A DNA stretch of 9,213 nucleotides. Source: Flavobacterium psychrophilum (GTDB lineage Bacteria; Bacteroidota; Bacteroidia; Flavobacteriales; Flavobacteriaceae). The stretch is from positions 1-9,213 of the forward strand of contig CAMBHH010000134.1 in assembly GCA_945866505.1 (NCBI GenBank), read 5' to 3'. Position numbers and translations under genes: made by a program. The notes under the pieces are model-generated. The model was not told the DNA's origin and ran no database searches. It saw only the letters and a list, made by a program, of their open reading frames with translations. Below are positions 1-7,719 of this stretch, piece after piece. Each line of letters opens with the position of its first letter. Positions within the stretch are counted from its first letter, which is position 1.

Positions 1-1116
1 ATTTTTAATTTTGACGAGGAATTAAATAGAGATGGTGATTTTCCTCTTAATAAATCTGTTTTTAAAACTCCAGCAATTCCAAATTATGAAATAACGCCGA
101 TTGGGATAGCTTATCGGGATCAAGTCACAACAATGGCATTTAATCCAGCGGAGCAAATAAACATTCCTTTTAAAATGGTACCACCTCAAAACCTAAAAGG
201 TACTACTAATGATGGCATTACTATTAATTTACTATGGCAAAATTTTATAGATAATTCAGCGGGTACTTTTAAACTAGAAAGATCATTTAATGGTGGTGCA
301 TTTTCACAAGTTGCAAATATAGAAGGAACAAAGACCAGTTATGTTGATCCAGTTGGATCAATTGGCAACGGAAAGTACACGTATAAAATTACCTCATTAC
401 ATCCAGTTTACGGTAATTCCAAAACTGTTTCTACAGTCGTAGATGTGCTGCTGGGTGGTAAACAAAATGTAGCTCGTTTCAAAAATGTCGTCGTAAGTGC
501 AAGCAATTCATCTGATTATCCAGGGAGATTTGCTGTAGATGCTGATATCAAATCTGACGCAAGCCGTTGGGTTAGTAAATCTGGTACTTTTCCGGCTGCC
601 TTAGAGATTGATCTAAAAGATTTTTATATAGTAGACGAACTTGTTTTGTATTGTGGCTATCAAGGTTATAATACTCCAATTACAAATTTTCAATTTCAAT
701 ATTGGGATGGGGTCAAATGGGTCGATGTAGTAGTTGAAACCAACAATACATTAGCATTGTACAAAAAAAGCTTTACAGAAGTAAAAACTAATAAGCTACG
801 ACTGAATGTGACTTCAACAGCAGCAAATATAGTTAGACTCTATGAAATCGAGGTGTATGGAAAGGAATTCAATACGCTTGAGGTCAATGAAAACGGTAAG
901 TACATCAATCAATTTACAATTTATCCAAATCCAGCTGAGACCATTTTATTTATCGAAGGGAAAAATGAAATAGAATCAGTAGAAATTTTTGATATCAATT
1001 CTAAGGTTTTGATTTCAAAACAGGCTACTCGAACAGTTGATGTTTCAGAGTTATCTGCAGGAATCTATTTTATAAAAGTAAATAATTTGGAAACTTTAAA
1101 ATTTATCAAAAAATAA
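1..1116 (+). CDS. C-terminal part of a T9SS-secreted modular protein (Fn3-like, F5/8 type C-like and sorting domains); 5' end outside window
   Basis: The reading frame is open from base 1 to the TAA at 1114-1116, so these 371 codons are the tail of a longer protein. The ATG at 133 is internal and should not be taken as the start. Three modules are visible. An Fn3-like beta domain runs from about 181 to 447 (starting PPQNL, with a KLERS/YTYKI pattern). A discoidin or F5/8 type C-like domain runs from about 466 to 885 (NVARFKNVVVSASN at its start, RLYEIEVYGKE at its end); such domains usually bind carbohydrate. A type A T9SS sorting domain fills 913-1113, with the hallmark YPNP at 922-933, a SAGIYFIKV block, and a final KFIKK. 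The protein is therefore expected to cross the outer membrane by the Por/T9SS machinery and be released or anchored on the surface. The first ~60 residues are the end of an upstream domain I do not recognise. By context with a GH2 enzyme and an esterase, a glycoside hydrolase or polysaccharide lyase is likely, but that is inference. The next gene starts 18 bases downstream, suggesting an operon. Confidence 0.88.
   Translation: MFNFDEELNRDGDFPLNKSVFKTPAIPNYEITPIGIAYRDQVTTMAFNPAEQINIPFKMVPPQNLKGTTNDGITINLLWQNFIDNSAGTFKLERSFNGGAFSQVANIEGTKTSYVDPVGSIGNGKYTYKITSLHPVYGNSKTVSTVVDVLLGGKQNVARFKNVVVSASNSSDYPGRFAVDADIKSDASRWVSKSGTFPAALEIDLKDFYIVDELVLYCGYQGYNTPITNFQFQYWDGVKWVDVVVETNNTLALYKKSFTEVKTNKLRLNVTSTAANIVRLYEIEVYGKEFNTLEVNENGKYINQFTIYPNPAETILFIEGKNEIESVEIFDINSKVLISKQATRTVDVSELSAGIYFIKVNNLETLKFIKK
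913..1113 (+). other. T9SS type A C-terminal sorting domain (within the first CDS)
   Basis: About 67 codons at the extreme C-terminus show the usual order of this domain: F-T-I-YPNP, then a short strand ending in EG, an ESVEIFDINSKVL strand pair, a DVSELSAGIYFIKV block, and a basic end KFIKK. In Bacteroidota this domain targets a protein to the type IX secretion system and is normally removed on export. It is the only sorting domain of this type in the window. The complete GH2 enzyme and esterase lack one, so they are expected to stay in the periplasm or use another route; the end of the peptidase is not visible. Confidence 0.9.
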
Positions 1117-1134
1117 TATTCAAAAAACAATCAG

Positions 1135-3414
1135 ATGTTAGTACAAAATTTTAGCGAAGTAACAAGAGGAAATAAAACAATTAGCACCAAATCAGATTTA
1201 GTTGTAATTGGCGGAGGTTTAGCGGGACTTTGTTGTGCCATTGCTGCTGCACGTGATGGAATCACAGTAACCTTGGTCCAAGATAGACCTGTTTTGGGAG
1301 GTAATGCTTCTAGCGAAGTTCGGTTGTGGACATTAGGTGCTACTTCACACATGGGAAATAATAACAGATGGTCTCGAGAAGGTGGAATCATTGACGAAAT
1401 TTTAGTGGAGAATATGTACCGAAACAAAGAAGGAAACACCTTGATTTTTGATACAATCTTATTAGAAAAAGTAGTTACTGAAAAAAATATCACTTTACTT
1501 TTAAATACAGCAGTATATGATGTGAAAAAATCGGATCCAAATACAATCAGTCAGGTAATTGCATTTTGTAGTCAAAACTCAACTACTTATGAGCTAAATG
1601 CAGATTTATTTTGTGATGCATCAGGCGATGGTATTGTAGGTTTTCAAGCTGGTGCAGCGTTTCGAATGGGAGCAGAAACAGTGGAAGAATTCGGAGAAAA
1701 ATTTGCGCCAGATATTGCTTATGGTGAACTTTTAGGACATACGATTTATTTTTATAGCAAAAATGTTGGTGCTCCAGTAAAATATGTTGCTCCTGAATTT
1801 GCATTGAAAGATATTACCAAAATTCCACGATATAAAGTGTTAAATGATAAAGACTTTGGTTGTAGATTGTGGTGGTTAGAATATGGCGGACGAAGAGACA
1901 CCATCCACGAATCGGAAGACATTAAATGGGAATTATGGAAAGTAGTTTACGGCGTTTGGGACTATATCAAAAACTCAGGTGAATTTCCTGATTCTGAAAA
2001 TTTAACTTTAGAATGGGTAGGAACAATTCCTGGCAAGAGAGAAAGCCGCCGTTTCGAGGGATTGTATATGATCAAACAGCAAGATTTAGTAGAACAGGTA
2101 CAATTTGATGATGCGGTTTCTTTTGGTGGTTGGGCTGTAGATTTACATCCATCGGATGGGGTTTATGATAGCAAACCCGGATGTACACAATACCATTCTA
2201 AAGGAATTTACCAAATTCCATTGCGTACAATGATTAGCAAGAATGTTTCTAATCTATTTTTAGGCGGAAGAGTAATCAGTGCTACTCACGTTGCCTTTGG
2301 TTCAACCAGAGTAATGGCAACAACCGCATTGAGCGGTCAGGCAGTGGGTTATGGTGCGGCACAATGTATCAAAAACAAAATCCTTCCGGCAGCATTATTA
2401 GAACAAAATCAAATAAAACAACTGCAACAAACCTTGAGTTTGAATGGTCAAAGTATTCCTGGAATTGCAATTCAGCAATCGGAAAATTTAGTAAGTTCTT
2501 CAAAAATAACTACTTCTTCTACTTTTAAATTAGACAGCTTAATTTCAAATGGTGATTGGTTCAATTTGAGTACAGGTGTAGCGCAATTACTTCCATTAGA
2601 AGCCAACACGGAGTACAATTATACCTTTTCATTTTCTGCTGAGAAAGCAACAACGGTGCAAGCAGAATTAAGACTTAGCGGAAGAACAGGTTCTTACACA
2701 CCCGATGTTATTTTAGAAAGCAAATCCATTGAATTAGTTCAAGGAGAACAAGAAATAAGTTTTTCATTTGATGCAGTTTTAACCGAAAAACAATATGCTT
2801 TCATTACGTTTTTAAGTAATGATTTGGTTTCAATACGCAGAAGCGAACAACGTTCAACAGGACTTATTTCCGTATATAATGGTGTAAATAAAGCTGTAAA
2901 TAATAACGGAAAACAAGTACCACCAGATAATATTGGAATTGACGCCTTTGAGTTTTGGATTCCACAACGAAGACCCAATGGTCAAAATTTAGCTTTCTCG
3001 ATTAGTCCTGCAATAGAATTGTATAATGCTGCGAATTTATGCAATGGTTTTGTAAGACCGTATCTTGGAACCAATGCTTGGGCTGCCGATTTTAAGGATG
3101 CTCAACCAGAAATAACTTTAGAATGGGATGCTGTAAAAGAAATAAAAAGTATAAAATTATTTTTCGATACAGATTATGATCACGCTATGGAATCGTCCTT
3201 AATGGGACATCCTGAAAGTGTAATGCCTTTTTGTGCTAGAAGTTATAAAATTTCTGATCAAAATGGAACTATAGTTTATGAAACTTCAGCGAATCATCAA
3301 ACTATAAACACCATTGTATTGCCAAAAAGTATAAAAACCAATACACTTACTATTGAATTTGAACCTTCTAGCGACAACATTCCAGTGTCAGTATTTGAGA
3401 TTTTTATAGCATAA
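1135..3414 (+). CDS. FAD-dependent oxidoreductase (FAD_oxidored type) with beta-rich C-terminal extension, glycan-cluster associated
   Basis: A 759-residue flavoprotein. The N-terminal half is an FAD_oxidored domain: a Rossmann dinucleotide-binding strand DLVVIGGGLAGL with GGGLAG at residues 26-31, the conserved block QDRPVLGGNASSEVR (about 49-63) followed by RLWTLGATSHMGNNNRW, and a second flavin-side block at about 370-405 (LFLGGRVISATHVAFGSTRVMATTALSGQAVG). The remaining ~310 residues are beta-rich. The segment from about 634 to the end (LGTNAW, EITLEWD, IKSIKLFFDTDYD) resembles a galactose-binding or discoidin-like sandwich. Homologues are common in Bacteroidota glycan clusters and, as I recall, are often loosely annotated as putative xanthan lyase; their substrate is not established to my knowledge. 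There is no signal peptide: the N-terminus is short and polar before the Rossmann strand. The ATG at 1135 lies 18 bases after the preceding stop, consistent with co-transcription. Oxidation of a sugar or oligosaccharide is an inference from fold and context. Confidence 0.88.
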   Translation: MLVQNFSEVTRGNKTISTKSDLVVIGGGLAGLCCAIAAARDGITVTLVQDRPVLGGNASSEVRLWTLGATSHMGNNNRWSREGGIIDEILVENMYRNKEGNTLIFDTILLEKVVTEKNITLLLNTAVYDVKKSDPNTISQVIAFCSQNSTTYELNADLFCDASGDGIVGFQAGAAFRMGAETVEEFGEKFAPDIAYGELLGHTIYFYSKNVGAPVKYVAPEFALKDITKIPRYKVLNDKDFGCRLWWLEYGGRRDTIHESEDIKWELWKVVYGVWDYIKNSGEFPDSENLTLEWVGTIPGKRESRRFEGLYMIKQQDLVEQVQFDDAVSFGGWAVDLHPSDGVYDSKPGCTQYHSKGIYQIPLRTMISKNVSNLFLGGRVISATHVAFGSTRVMATTALSGQAVGYGAAQCIKNKILPAALLEQNQIKQLQQTLSLNGQSIPGIAIQQSENLVSSSKITTSSTFKLDSLISNGDWFNLSTGVAQLLPLEANTEYNYTFSFSAEKATTVQAELRLSGRTGSYTPDVILESKSIELVQGEQEISFSFDAVLTEKQYAFITFLSNDLVSIRRSEQRSTGLISVYNGVNKAVNNNGKQVPPDNIGIDAFEFWIPQRRPNGQNLAFSISPAIELYNAANLCNGFVRPYLGTNAWAADFKDAQPEITLEWDAVKEIKSIKLFFDTDYDHAMESSLMGHPESVMPFCARSYKISDQNGTIVYETSANHQTINTIVLPKSIKTNTLTIEFEPSSDNIPVSVFEIFIA

Positions 3415-3448
3415 TTTAGAAGTAATTTTATTTAAAATTTTACAAAAA

Positions 3449-3574
3449 TTAAACGCAGAGAAACATAGAAAAAAGAATGGAAAGCCAAATGTTGTGTTCA
3501 TAAAGCTATGACTTTCTTTAAAAAAGTGAAACGCCTTTTACAAATCTTTAAAGTCTATCTTTCTATGTGTTTAA
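3449..3574. repeat. Intergenic inverted-repeat element (about 126 bp) with nested hairpin
   Basis: This occupies most of the 194-bp gap between the flavoenzyme and the GH2 gene. The outer arms, 3449-3469 (starting TTAAACGCAGAG) and 3554-3574 (ending TATGTGTTTAA), match as reverse complements at 18 of 21 positions; one of the three mismatches could be a G-U pair in RNA. Inside lie a second pair, GAAAG at 3480-3484 with CTTTC at 3512-3516, and a perfect 5-bp stem TCATA/TATGA around the AAGC loop (3498-3511). The layout looks like a REP- or MITE-type dispersed element. I recall similar AAACGCAGAGAAACATAGA-like sequences between genes in Flavobacterium genomes, but could not check copy number. 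No T-run follows the right arm on the + strand, so it is not a classic intrinsic terminator, though it could still affect transcript processing or insulate the GH2 gene. I see no convincing TAnnTTTG-type promoter in the gap. Confidence 0.65.
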
Positions 3575-3608
3575 GAAAAATCAAACTAGTTAAATATATA
3601 GTAAACCA

Positions 3609-6152
3609 ATGTATTCCAAAAAAATATTAATCGCCATTTGCTGTTTTTTCAGCTTTGCTTTATTTGCACAAGAATCCAATACCATTTCTTTAAACGGTGA
3701 TTGGTCTTTTAAGATTGATCCCGAATATGAAGGGGAGACCTTGGGATTCGAAAAGAAAGATTTTGATGCTTCTCATTGGGACAAAATGGAAGTACCAGGA
3801 AATTGGAACTTGCATAATCGCTATTCAGAATATTCGGGTGATGCTTGGTACACCAGAACATTTACAGTAAATGAATCGCAGAAAAGTCAATTGATTCGAT
3901 TGGTTTTTGGATCTGTTTTTAACGATAGTAAAGTTTGGATAAATGGAAAATTAATAGGTGAAAATCATTTGGGTTTTATGCCTTTTGAGTTTGATGTATC
4001 AAAGCATATTAATTATAATCAAGAAAACAGAATTACGGTATTAGTTAATAATATGTTCAAAAAAGGCGCAATGTGGAGTTGGGGAGGTATTCGCCGACCA
4101 GTTTCACTAGAAATCACAGCGCCTATTCGAATCGATTACCAACACATAACCGCTATTCCCGATTTGAAAAAACGGACTGCCGAAGTGCAACTAAAAATTG
4201 TAGCTAGTAATACAACAGCTTTGGAAAAATCTATTTCTTATACTGTTTACCTGAAGAAAGAGGGGAAAATTGTAGCACAAAAAAAGGAAAGCGCCACCAT
4301 TCCAGCAAATACTTTGGAGTACGAAACTTTTTCAACGATACAACTATCAAAATCAAATGTTACTTTGTGGCATTATGATTTTCCAGTGCTTTATGAATCT
4401 TCGGTTGCGTTAACTGAAGGAAATCAAATGCTTCAAACTATCTCGAATAAATTTGGAATCCGAAAAATAGAAGTCGCAGGAACCAAAATTTTATTGAATG
4501 GCGAAAGTATTCGTGCAGTAGGTTTCAATGTTTTGGCCGAAGACAGAATTACTGGTACAACACTTCCATTCGAAAAAATCAAAGCCGATGTCGATATGAT
4601 GAAAAGTATGGGAGTTGTTATGACACGTCTAGCACACGTGACACTTCCAGAAGCTTATTTGGATTATTTAGACGAAAAAGGGATTATGATTTTCTCTGAA
4701 GTTGGGCTTTGGGGAAAAGACCGTTGGGTAGATCCAGATCATCCAATGCCTAAAGAATGGTTGCAAAGAATTATCAAAAAAGAATACAATCACCCGTCGA
4801 TTATTGGCTGGAGTATTGGGAATGAAATTGGAAGTGATAAAAATAATCCAAGAAATAAGGCATACATCAAAGGCGCAATTGAAATGGCAAAAGCATTGGA
4901 TCCCAATCGATTTGCCGTATATGCCTCAAATACCGCGCAAAGCCAAAAAGATGATGCCGCCATTTACGGCGATTTGATTTTACTCAATTTATATGGCGGA
5001 TTTTCAGGTGTTGATAAATCTTGGAATTTTCATAAAAAACCCATTTTTGTTTCTGAATTTGGTCAAAATTTAAACTCAGATGATCCGAATCTGGGAGTAA
5101 TAAGCATCAAAAAAATGATGGATGATATGCGAAACAAAGAATATGTTTTGGGATTATCGTTATGGACATTAAATGATTATAGAAGTAAGTACAATGCCGA
5201 GCCTCCAACAGCTGCGTCGTGGACAACGCCACCATCTCAAAATAGAACCTGGGGAATTGTTACCACAATGGGACGTCCTAAACGTATTTATGAAACAACT
5301 CAAAAGGAATATGCGCCAATAAAAGCATTAGCACTATCTGATATTAATATAGCAAAAGGAACTGCAAATATTAGTATTACTCCCAGAACCAAATTAGATA
5401 TTCCAGCTAATATTTTAAGAGGTTTCAAAGTGAAATGGAGCGTTTTTGATAGTTTTTTTAAGGCCGTTGAAATACGAGAAAAAGTACTTCCGACGATTAA
5501 TCCGGGGGATAATCAATTTTCTATTAATATTACTACTGATTTGTCTAAAGCGAATGGTTTAAAAGTTGAATTCATTGACCCTCAGGGTTATGTAGTTTTA
5601 ACTGAAATTAAGTACTTCGAAAAACCTAACAAACCGATAATTAAGCATATCAATCAGGCAATCGACGGAATTCGATTCGTTTTTGATAAAGTAGCCGGTG
5701 CCGACGAATACGCTGTTCAGTACCAATACAATGACTCAACATACATTACAAAGAAGACAATTAATGATTTTGTCGAAATTGATGATAAGAAAATTAAACA
5801 AGGTCAAAAATTATCGTGTTCTCTAATTGCATATAATAATGCTGGACAAAGTGTACCATCTGATGCTGTAATAACGTCGATGAATGAAAATGATTTACCT
5901 CCTGCTATTTGGGATACAATACGAAATAAAAATAATATTTTCATAGGTTTTGAAGTGTTACCTAAAGACGATATGTATGAAATTGAATATGGCTTTAAAC
6001 CTTTAGAATACAATAAAAAATTGGCTTTTAAGAATCAAGGTGTGGTGAGGCTGTCGAATTTGCCTGATAAAACCCCTGTTTATTTCAGAATGCGTACCAG
6101 AAAACAAACTGGTTTTACTAGCGATTGGACCCACGAAATAAAAGTGGAATAG
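3609..6152 (+). CDS. Exported glycoside hydrolase family 2 enzyme (beta-galactosidase-like) with two C-terminal Fn3-like domains
   Basis: 847 residues. A signal peptide covers residues 1-20 (hydrophobic LIAICCFFSFALFA, cut before Gln21), which fixes the ATG at 3609. The GH2 domains follow in order: N-terminal sugar-binding beta-sandwich (about 25-165; LNGDWSF, VPGNWN, WSWGGIRRPV), an Ig-like domain (about 175-275), and the TIM barrel from about 282 (FGIRKIEV, LNGESIRAVGFN). The expected acid/base is Glu406 in GWSIGNEIG and the expected nucleophile is Glu483 in PIFVSEFGQN, so the enzyme should be active as a retaining exo-beta-glycosidase. A further beta domain (about 577-672) and two Fn3-like repeats (about 673-763 and 764-847) follow; the C-terminus carries no T9SS sorting domain, so a periplasmic site is likely. 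At the place where beta-glucuronidases carry an N-x-K motif this protein seems to read N545-R-T, which argues weakly against glucuronidase activity. Galactosidase is the default guess; the substrate is uncertain. The esterase gene starts 42 bases downstream. Confidence 0.92.
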   Translation: MYSKKILIAICCFFSFALFAQESNTISLNGDWSFKIDPEYEGETLGFEKKDFDASHWDKMEVPGNWNLHNRYSEYSGDAWYTRTFTVNESQKSQLIRLVFGSVFNDSKVWINGKLIGENHLGFMPFEFDVSKHINYNQENRITVLVNNMFKKGAMWSWGGIRRPVSLEITAPIRIDYQHITAIPDLKKRTAEVQLKIVASNTTALEKSISYTVYLKKEGKIVAQKKESATIPANTLEYETFSTIQLSKSNVTLWHYDFPVLYESSVALTEGNQMLQTISNKFGIRKIEVAGTKILLNGESIRAVGFNVLAEDRITGTTLPFEKIKADVDMMKSMGVVMTRLAHVTLPEAYLDYLDEKGIMIFSEVGLWGKDRWVDPDHPMPKEWLQRIIKKEYNHPSIIGWSIGNEIGSDKNNPRNKAYIKGAIEMAKALDPNRFAVYASNTAQSQKDDAAIYGDLILLNLYGGFSGVDKSWNFHKKPIFVSEFGQNLNSDDPNLGVISIKKMMDDMRNKEYVLGLSLWTLNDYRSKYNAEPPTAASWTTPPSQNRTWGIVTTMGRPKRIYETTQKEYAPIKALALSDINIAKGTANISITPRTKLDIPANILRGFKVKWSVFDSFFKAVEIREKVLPTINPGDNQFSINITTDLSKANGLKVEFIDPQGYVVLTEIKYFEKPNKPIIKHINQAIDGIRFVFDKVAGADEYAVQYQYNDSTYITKKTINDFVEIDDKKIKQGQKLSCSLIAYNNAGQSVPSDAVITSMNENDLPPAIWDTIRNKNNIFIGFEVLPKDDMYEIEYGFKPLEYNKKLAFKNQGVVRLSNLPDKTPVYFRMRTRKQTGFTSDWTHEIKVE

Positions 6153-6194
6153 AAAAAGAAAAAAATACATTTAAGAGTTACAAAAAATATAAAA

Positions 6195-7655
6195 ATGAAA
6201 AAAGCCACTTTATTGTTATTAATTACCGCATTTAATTTGGTGGTATTTCAATCTGTTTATGCAGAAATAAAACTGCCAGCTATAGTTTCCTCTAATATGG
6301 TTTTGCAACGCAATACTAGTATCAAACTTTGGGGTTGGGCTGACGCCAATGAGAAAATCACCATTAAAACCTCTTGGTTAAAGACGTCAATCAATATTCA
6401 AGCTGATGCAGAAGGGAATTGGGCTGTTGCGGTGCAAACAACAAACAGTAAAGAAGGGCAAACTATTATTTTAAAAAGTAAAACTTCGAATATTACATTA
6501 GACAATATTTTGTTTGGGGAGGTGTGGTTGTGTTCTGGTCAGTCTAATATGGAAATGCCTATGAAAGGCTACGCTGGTCAACCCATTTTTGGCGCAGCAG
6601 AAGCAGTGGTAAAAGCGAACAATCCAAATTTAAGATTGTTCTCGGTTACCAGAGTTAGTGGTTCGAAAACACCTTTAAAGGAAGTACTAAAGTATTCGGA
6701 ATGGCAACAAGCAACACCTGAAAGTGTACTAAAATTTAGTGCAGTGGCTTATTTCTATGGACAGCAATTACAAGAAATTTTGGATGTTCCAGTAGGTTTA
6801 ATCTTAAGTGCTTGGGGTGGAAGTAGCGTTCAAGCTTGGATGAGTACCGAGGCTTTGAGTCCGTACCAAAAAGTAGATCTTACCAACAGGGATATCAATG
6901 TAAAACCTAATGCAATACCTACTGCATTGTACAATTCGATGATGCATCCATTGATACCATATACCATAAAAGGGGCGATATGGTATCAAGGCGAGTCGAA
7001 TGTAGAAGAAGCTGAGAAGTATAAGAAGCTTTTTCCTGCAATGGTTCAAGATTGGCGAAAACGCTGGGCTATTGGTGACTTTCCATTCTATTATGCACAA
7101 ATTGCTCCTTACATCTATTCTGGAAACGAAACTGCTCAAAACAGTAAAAATTCAGCTTTTCTGCGCGAGGTACAATTGCAATGTTTGGATTTAATTCCGA
7201 ACTCAGGCATTGCGATAACAATGGATATTGGTGCCGAAAACCCTATTCATCCGCCAAAAAAGAAAGAAGTTGCCGACCGTTTATTGTACAATGCTTTACA
7301 TAAAACCTATGGTTTTACTACTATAAATTATGAAGGTCCAAGATTTGAATCTATGGAAGTAAAAGATGCTGGGCTTTTGATAAAATTCAAAAACGAAGAC
7401 AATGGGATTTATAGCTATAATGGTTTAGAAGGTTTTGAAATAGCTGGAAGCGATAAAGTATTTTACCCAGCCAATGCAAAAATTGTAGATCGAAAAAAAG
7501 TATTGGTTTCAAGTGACAAAGTTCCTAGTCCTATTGCTGTTAGATACGATTGGAACAATTGGGTAAAAGGAACACTGTTAAATACCAATCTTTTGCCGGC
7601 TTCCTCTTTTAGAACTGACGATTGGACGGATGCCACAAAAAGCAAAAAAGAGTGA
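6195..7655 (+). CDS. Exported SGNH-type carbohydrate O-acetylesterase (sialate O-acetylesterase family, SASA)
   Basis: 486 residues. The signal peptide is MKKATLLLLITAFNLVVFQS followed by VYA, with cleavage expected after Ala23. A small beta domain (about 24-105; LPAIVSSNMVLQR, IKLWGWA) precedes the esterase domain, the usual architecture of SASA-domain proteins in Bacteroidota. The SGNH blocks are present: catalytic Ser117 in GEVWLCSGQSNMEMP, Gly208 in SAWGGSSVQAW, Asn269 in IWYQGESN, and His352 in NPIHPP. The family consensus after the histidine as I know it is close to HPxNKxxVGxRL; here it reads HPPKKKEVADRL, a modest departure. The acid partner is unclear: Asp344 in MDIG is the nearest aspartate. 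Despite the family name, relatives act on acetyl groups of plant glycans such as xyloglucan or other acetylated polysaccharides as well as on sialic acid. Next to a GH2 gene, removal of O-acetyl groups from oligosaccharides before exo-hydrolysis is the likely role. It probably shares a transcript with the GH2 gene. No T9SS domain is present. Confidence 0.9.
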   Translation: MKKATLLLLITAFNLVVFQSVYAEIKLPAIVSSNMVLQRNTSIKLWGWADANEKITIKTSWLKTSINIQADAEGNWAVAVQTTNSKEGQTIILKSKTSNITLDNILFGEVWLCSGQSNMEMPMKGYAGQPIFGAAEAVVKANNPNLRLFSVTRVSGSKTPLKEVLKYSEWQQATPESVLKFSAVAYFYGQQLQEILDVPVGLILSAWGGSSVQAWMSTEALSPYQKVDLTNRDINVKPNAIPTALYNSMMHPLIPYTIKGAIWYQGESNVEEAEKYKKLFPAMVQDWRKRWAIGDFPFYYAQIAPYIYSGNETAQNSKNSAFLREVQLQCLDLIPNSGIAITMDIGAENPIHPPKKKEVADRLLYNALHKTYGFTTINYEGPRFESMEVKDAGLLIKFKNEDNGIYSYNGLEGFEIAGSDKVFYPANAKIVDRKKVLVSSDKVPSPIAVRYDWNNWVKGTLLNTNLLPASSFRTDDWTDATKSKKE

Positions 7656-7719
7656 TCTCCTAAATTAAGCAGTAAATCTTATAAACCTGAAAATATCAGT
7701 GTCACAGAAGCCAAGCCTT

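Noticed and set aside
1114..1134. The first two CDSs share a reading frame and are separated by one TAA and 18 in-frame bases, suggesting possible readthrough or a split gene.
   Set aside because: The upstream protein ends in a complete T9SS sorting domain, which must be C-terminal, and the flavoenzyme begins with its normal N-terminal Rossmann fold, so the stop is genuine.
1131..1493. A 120-codon ORF on the minus strand at the start of the flavoenzyme gene.
   Set aside because: It is antisense to the highly conserved Rossmann region and shows no domain or leader; a shadow of the real gene.
3556..3563. TATCTTTC as a -7 promoter element for the GH2 gene.
   Set aside because: It differs from TAnnTTTG at the last base, lacks a clear -33 TTG-type partner at the right spacing, and lies within the right arm of the repeat.
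3508..3630. A 40-codon + strand ORF starting inside the intergenic repeat and running into the GH2 start.
   Set aside because: It lies mostly within the inverted repeat, overlaps the GH2 signal peptide region in another frame, and has a low-complexity Lys/Leu/Ile-rich sequence with no recognisable family.
7656..7719. A possible terminator or promoter in the 64-bp gap before the metallopeptidase, with a CTGA/TCAG hairpin at about 7688-7700.
   Set aside because: The stem is only 4 bp without a T-run, and no TAnnTTTG-type -7 box is seen.
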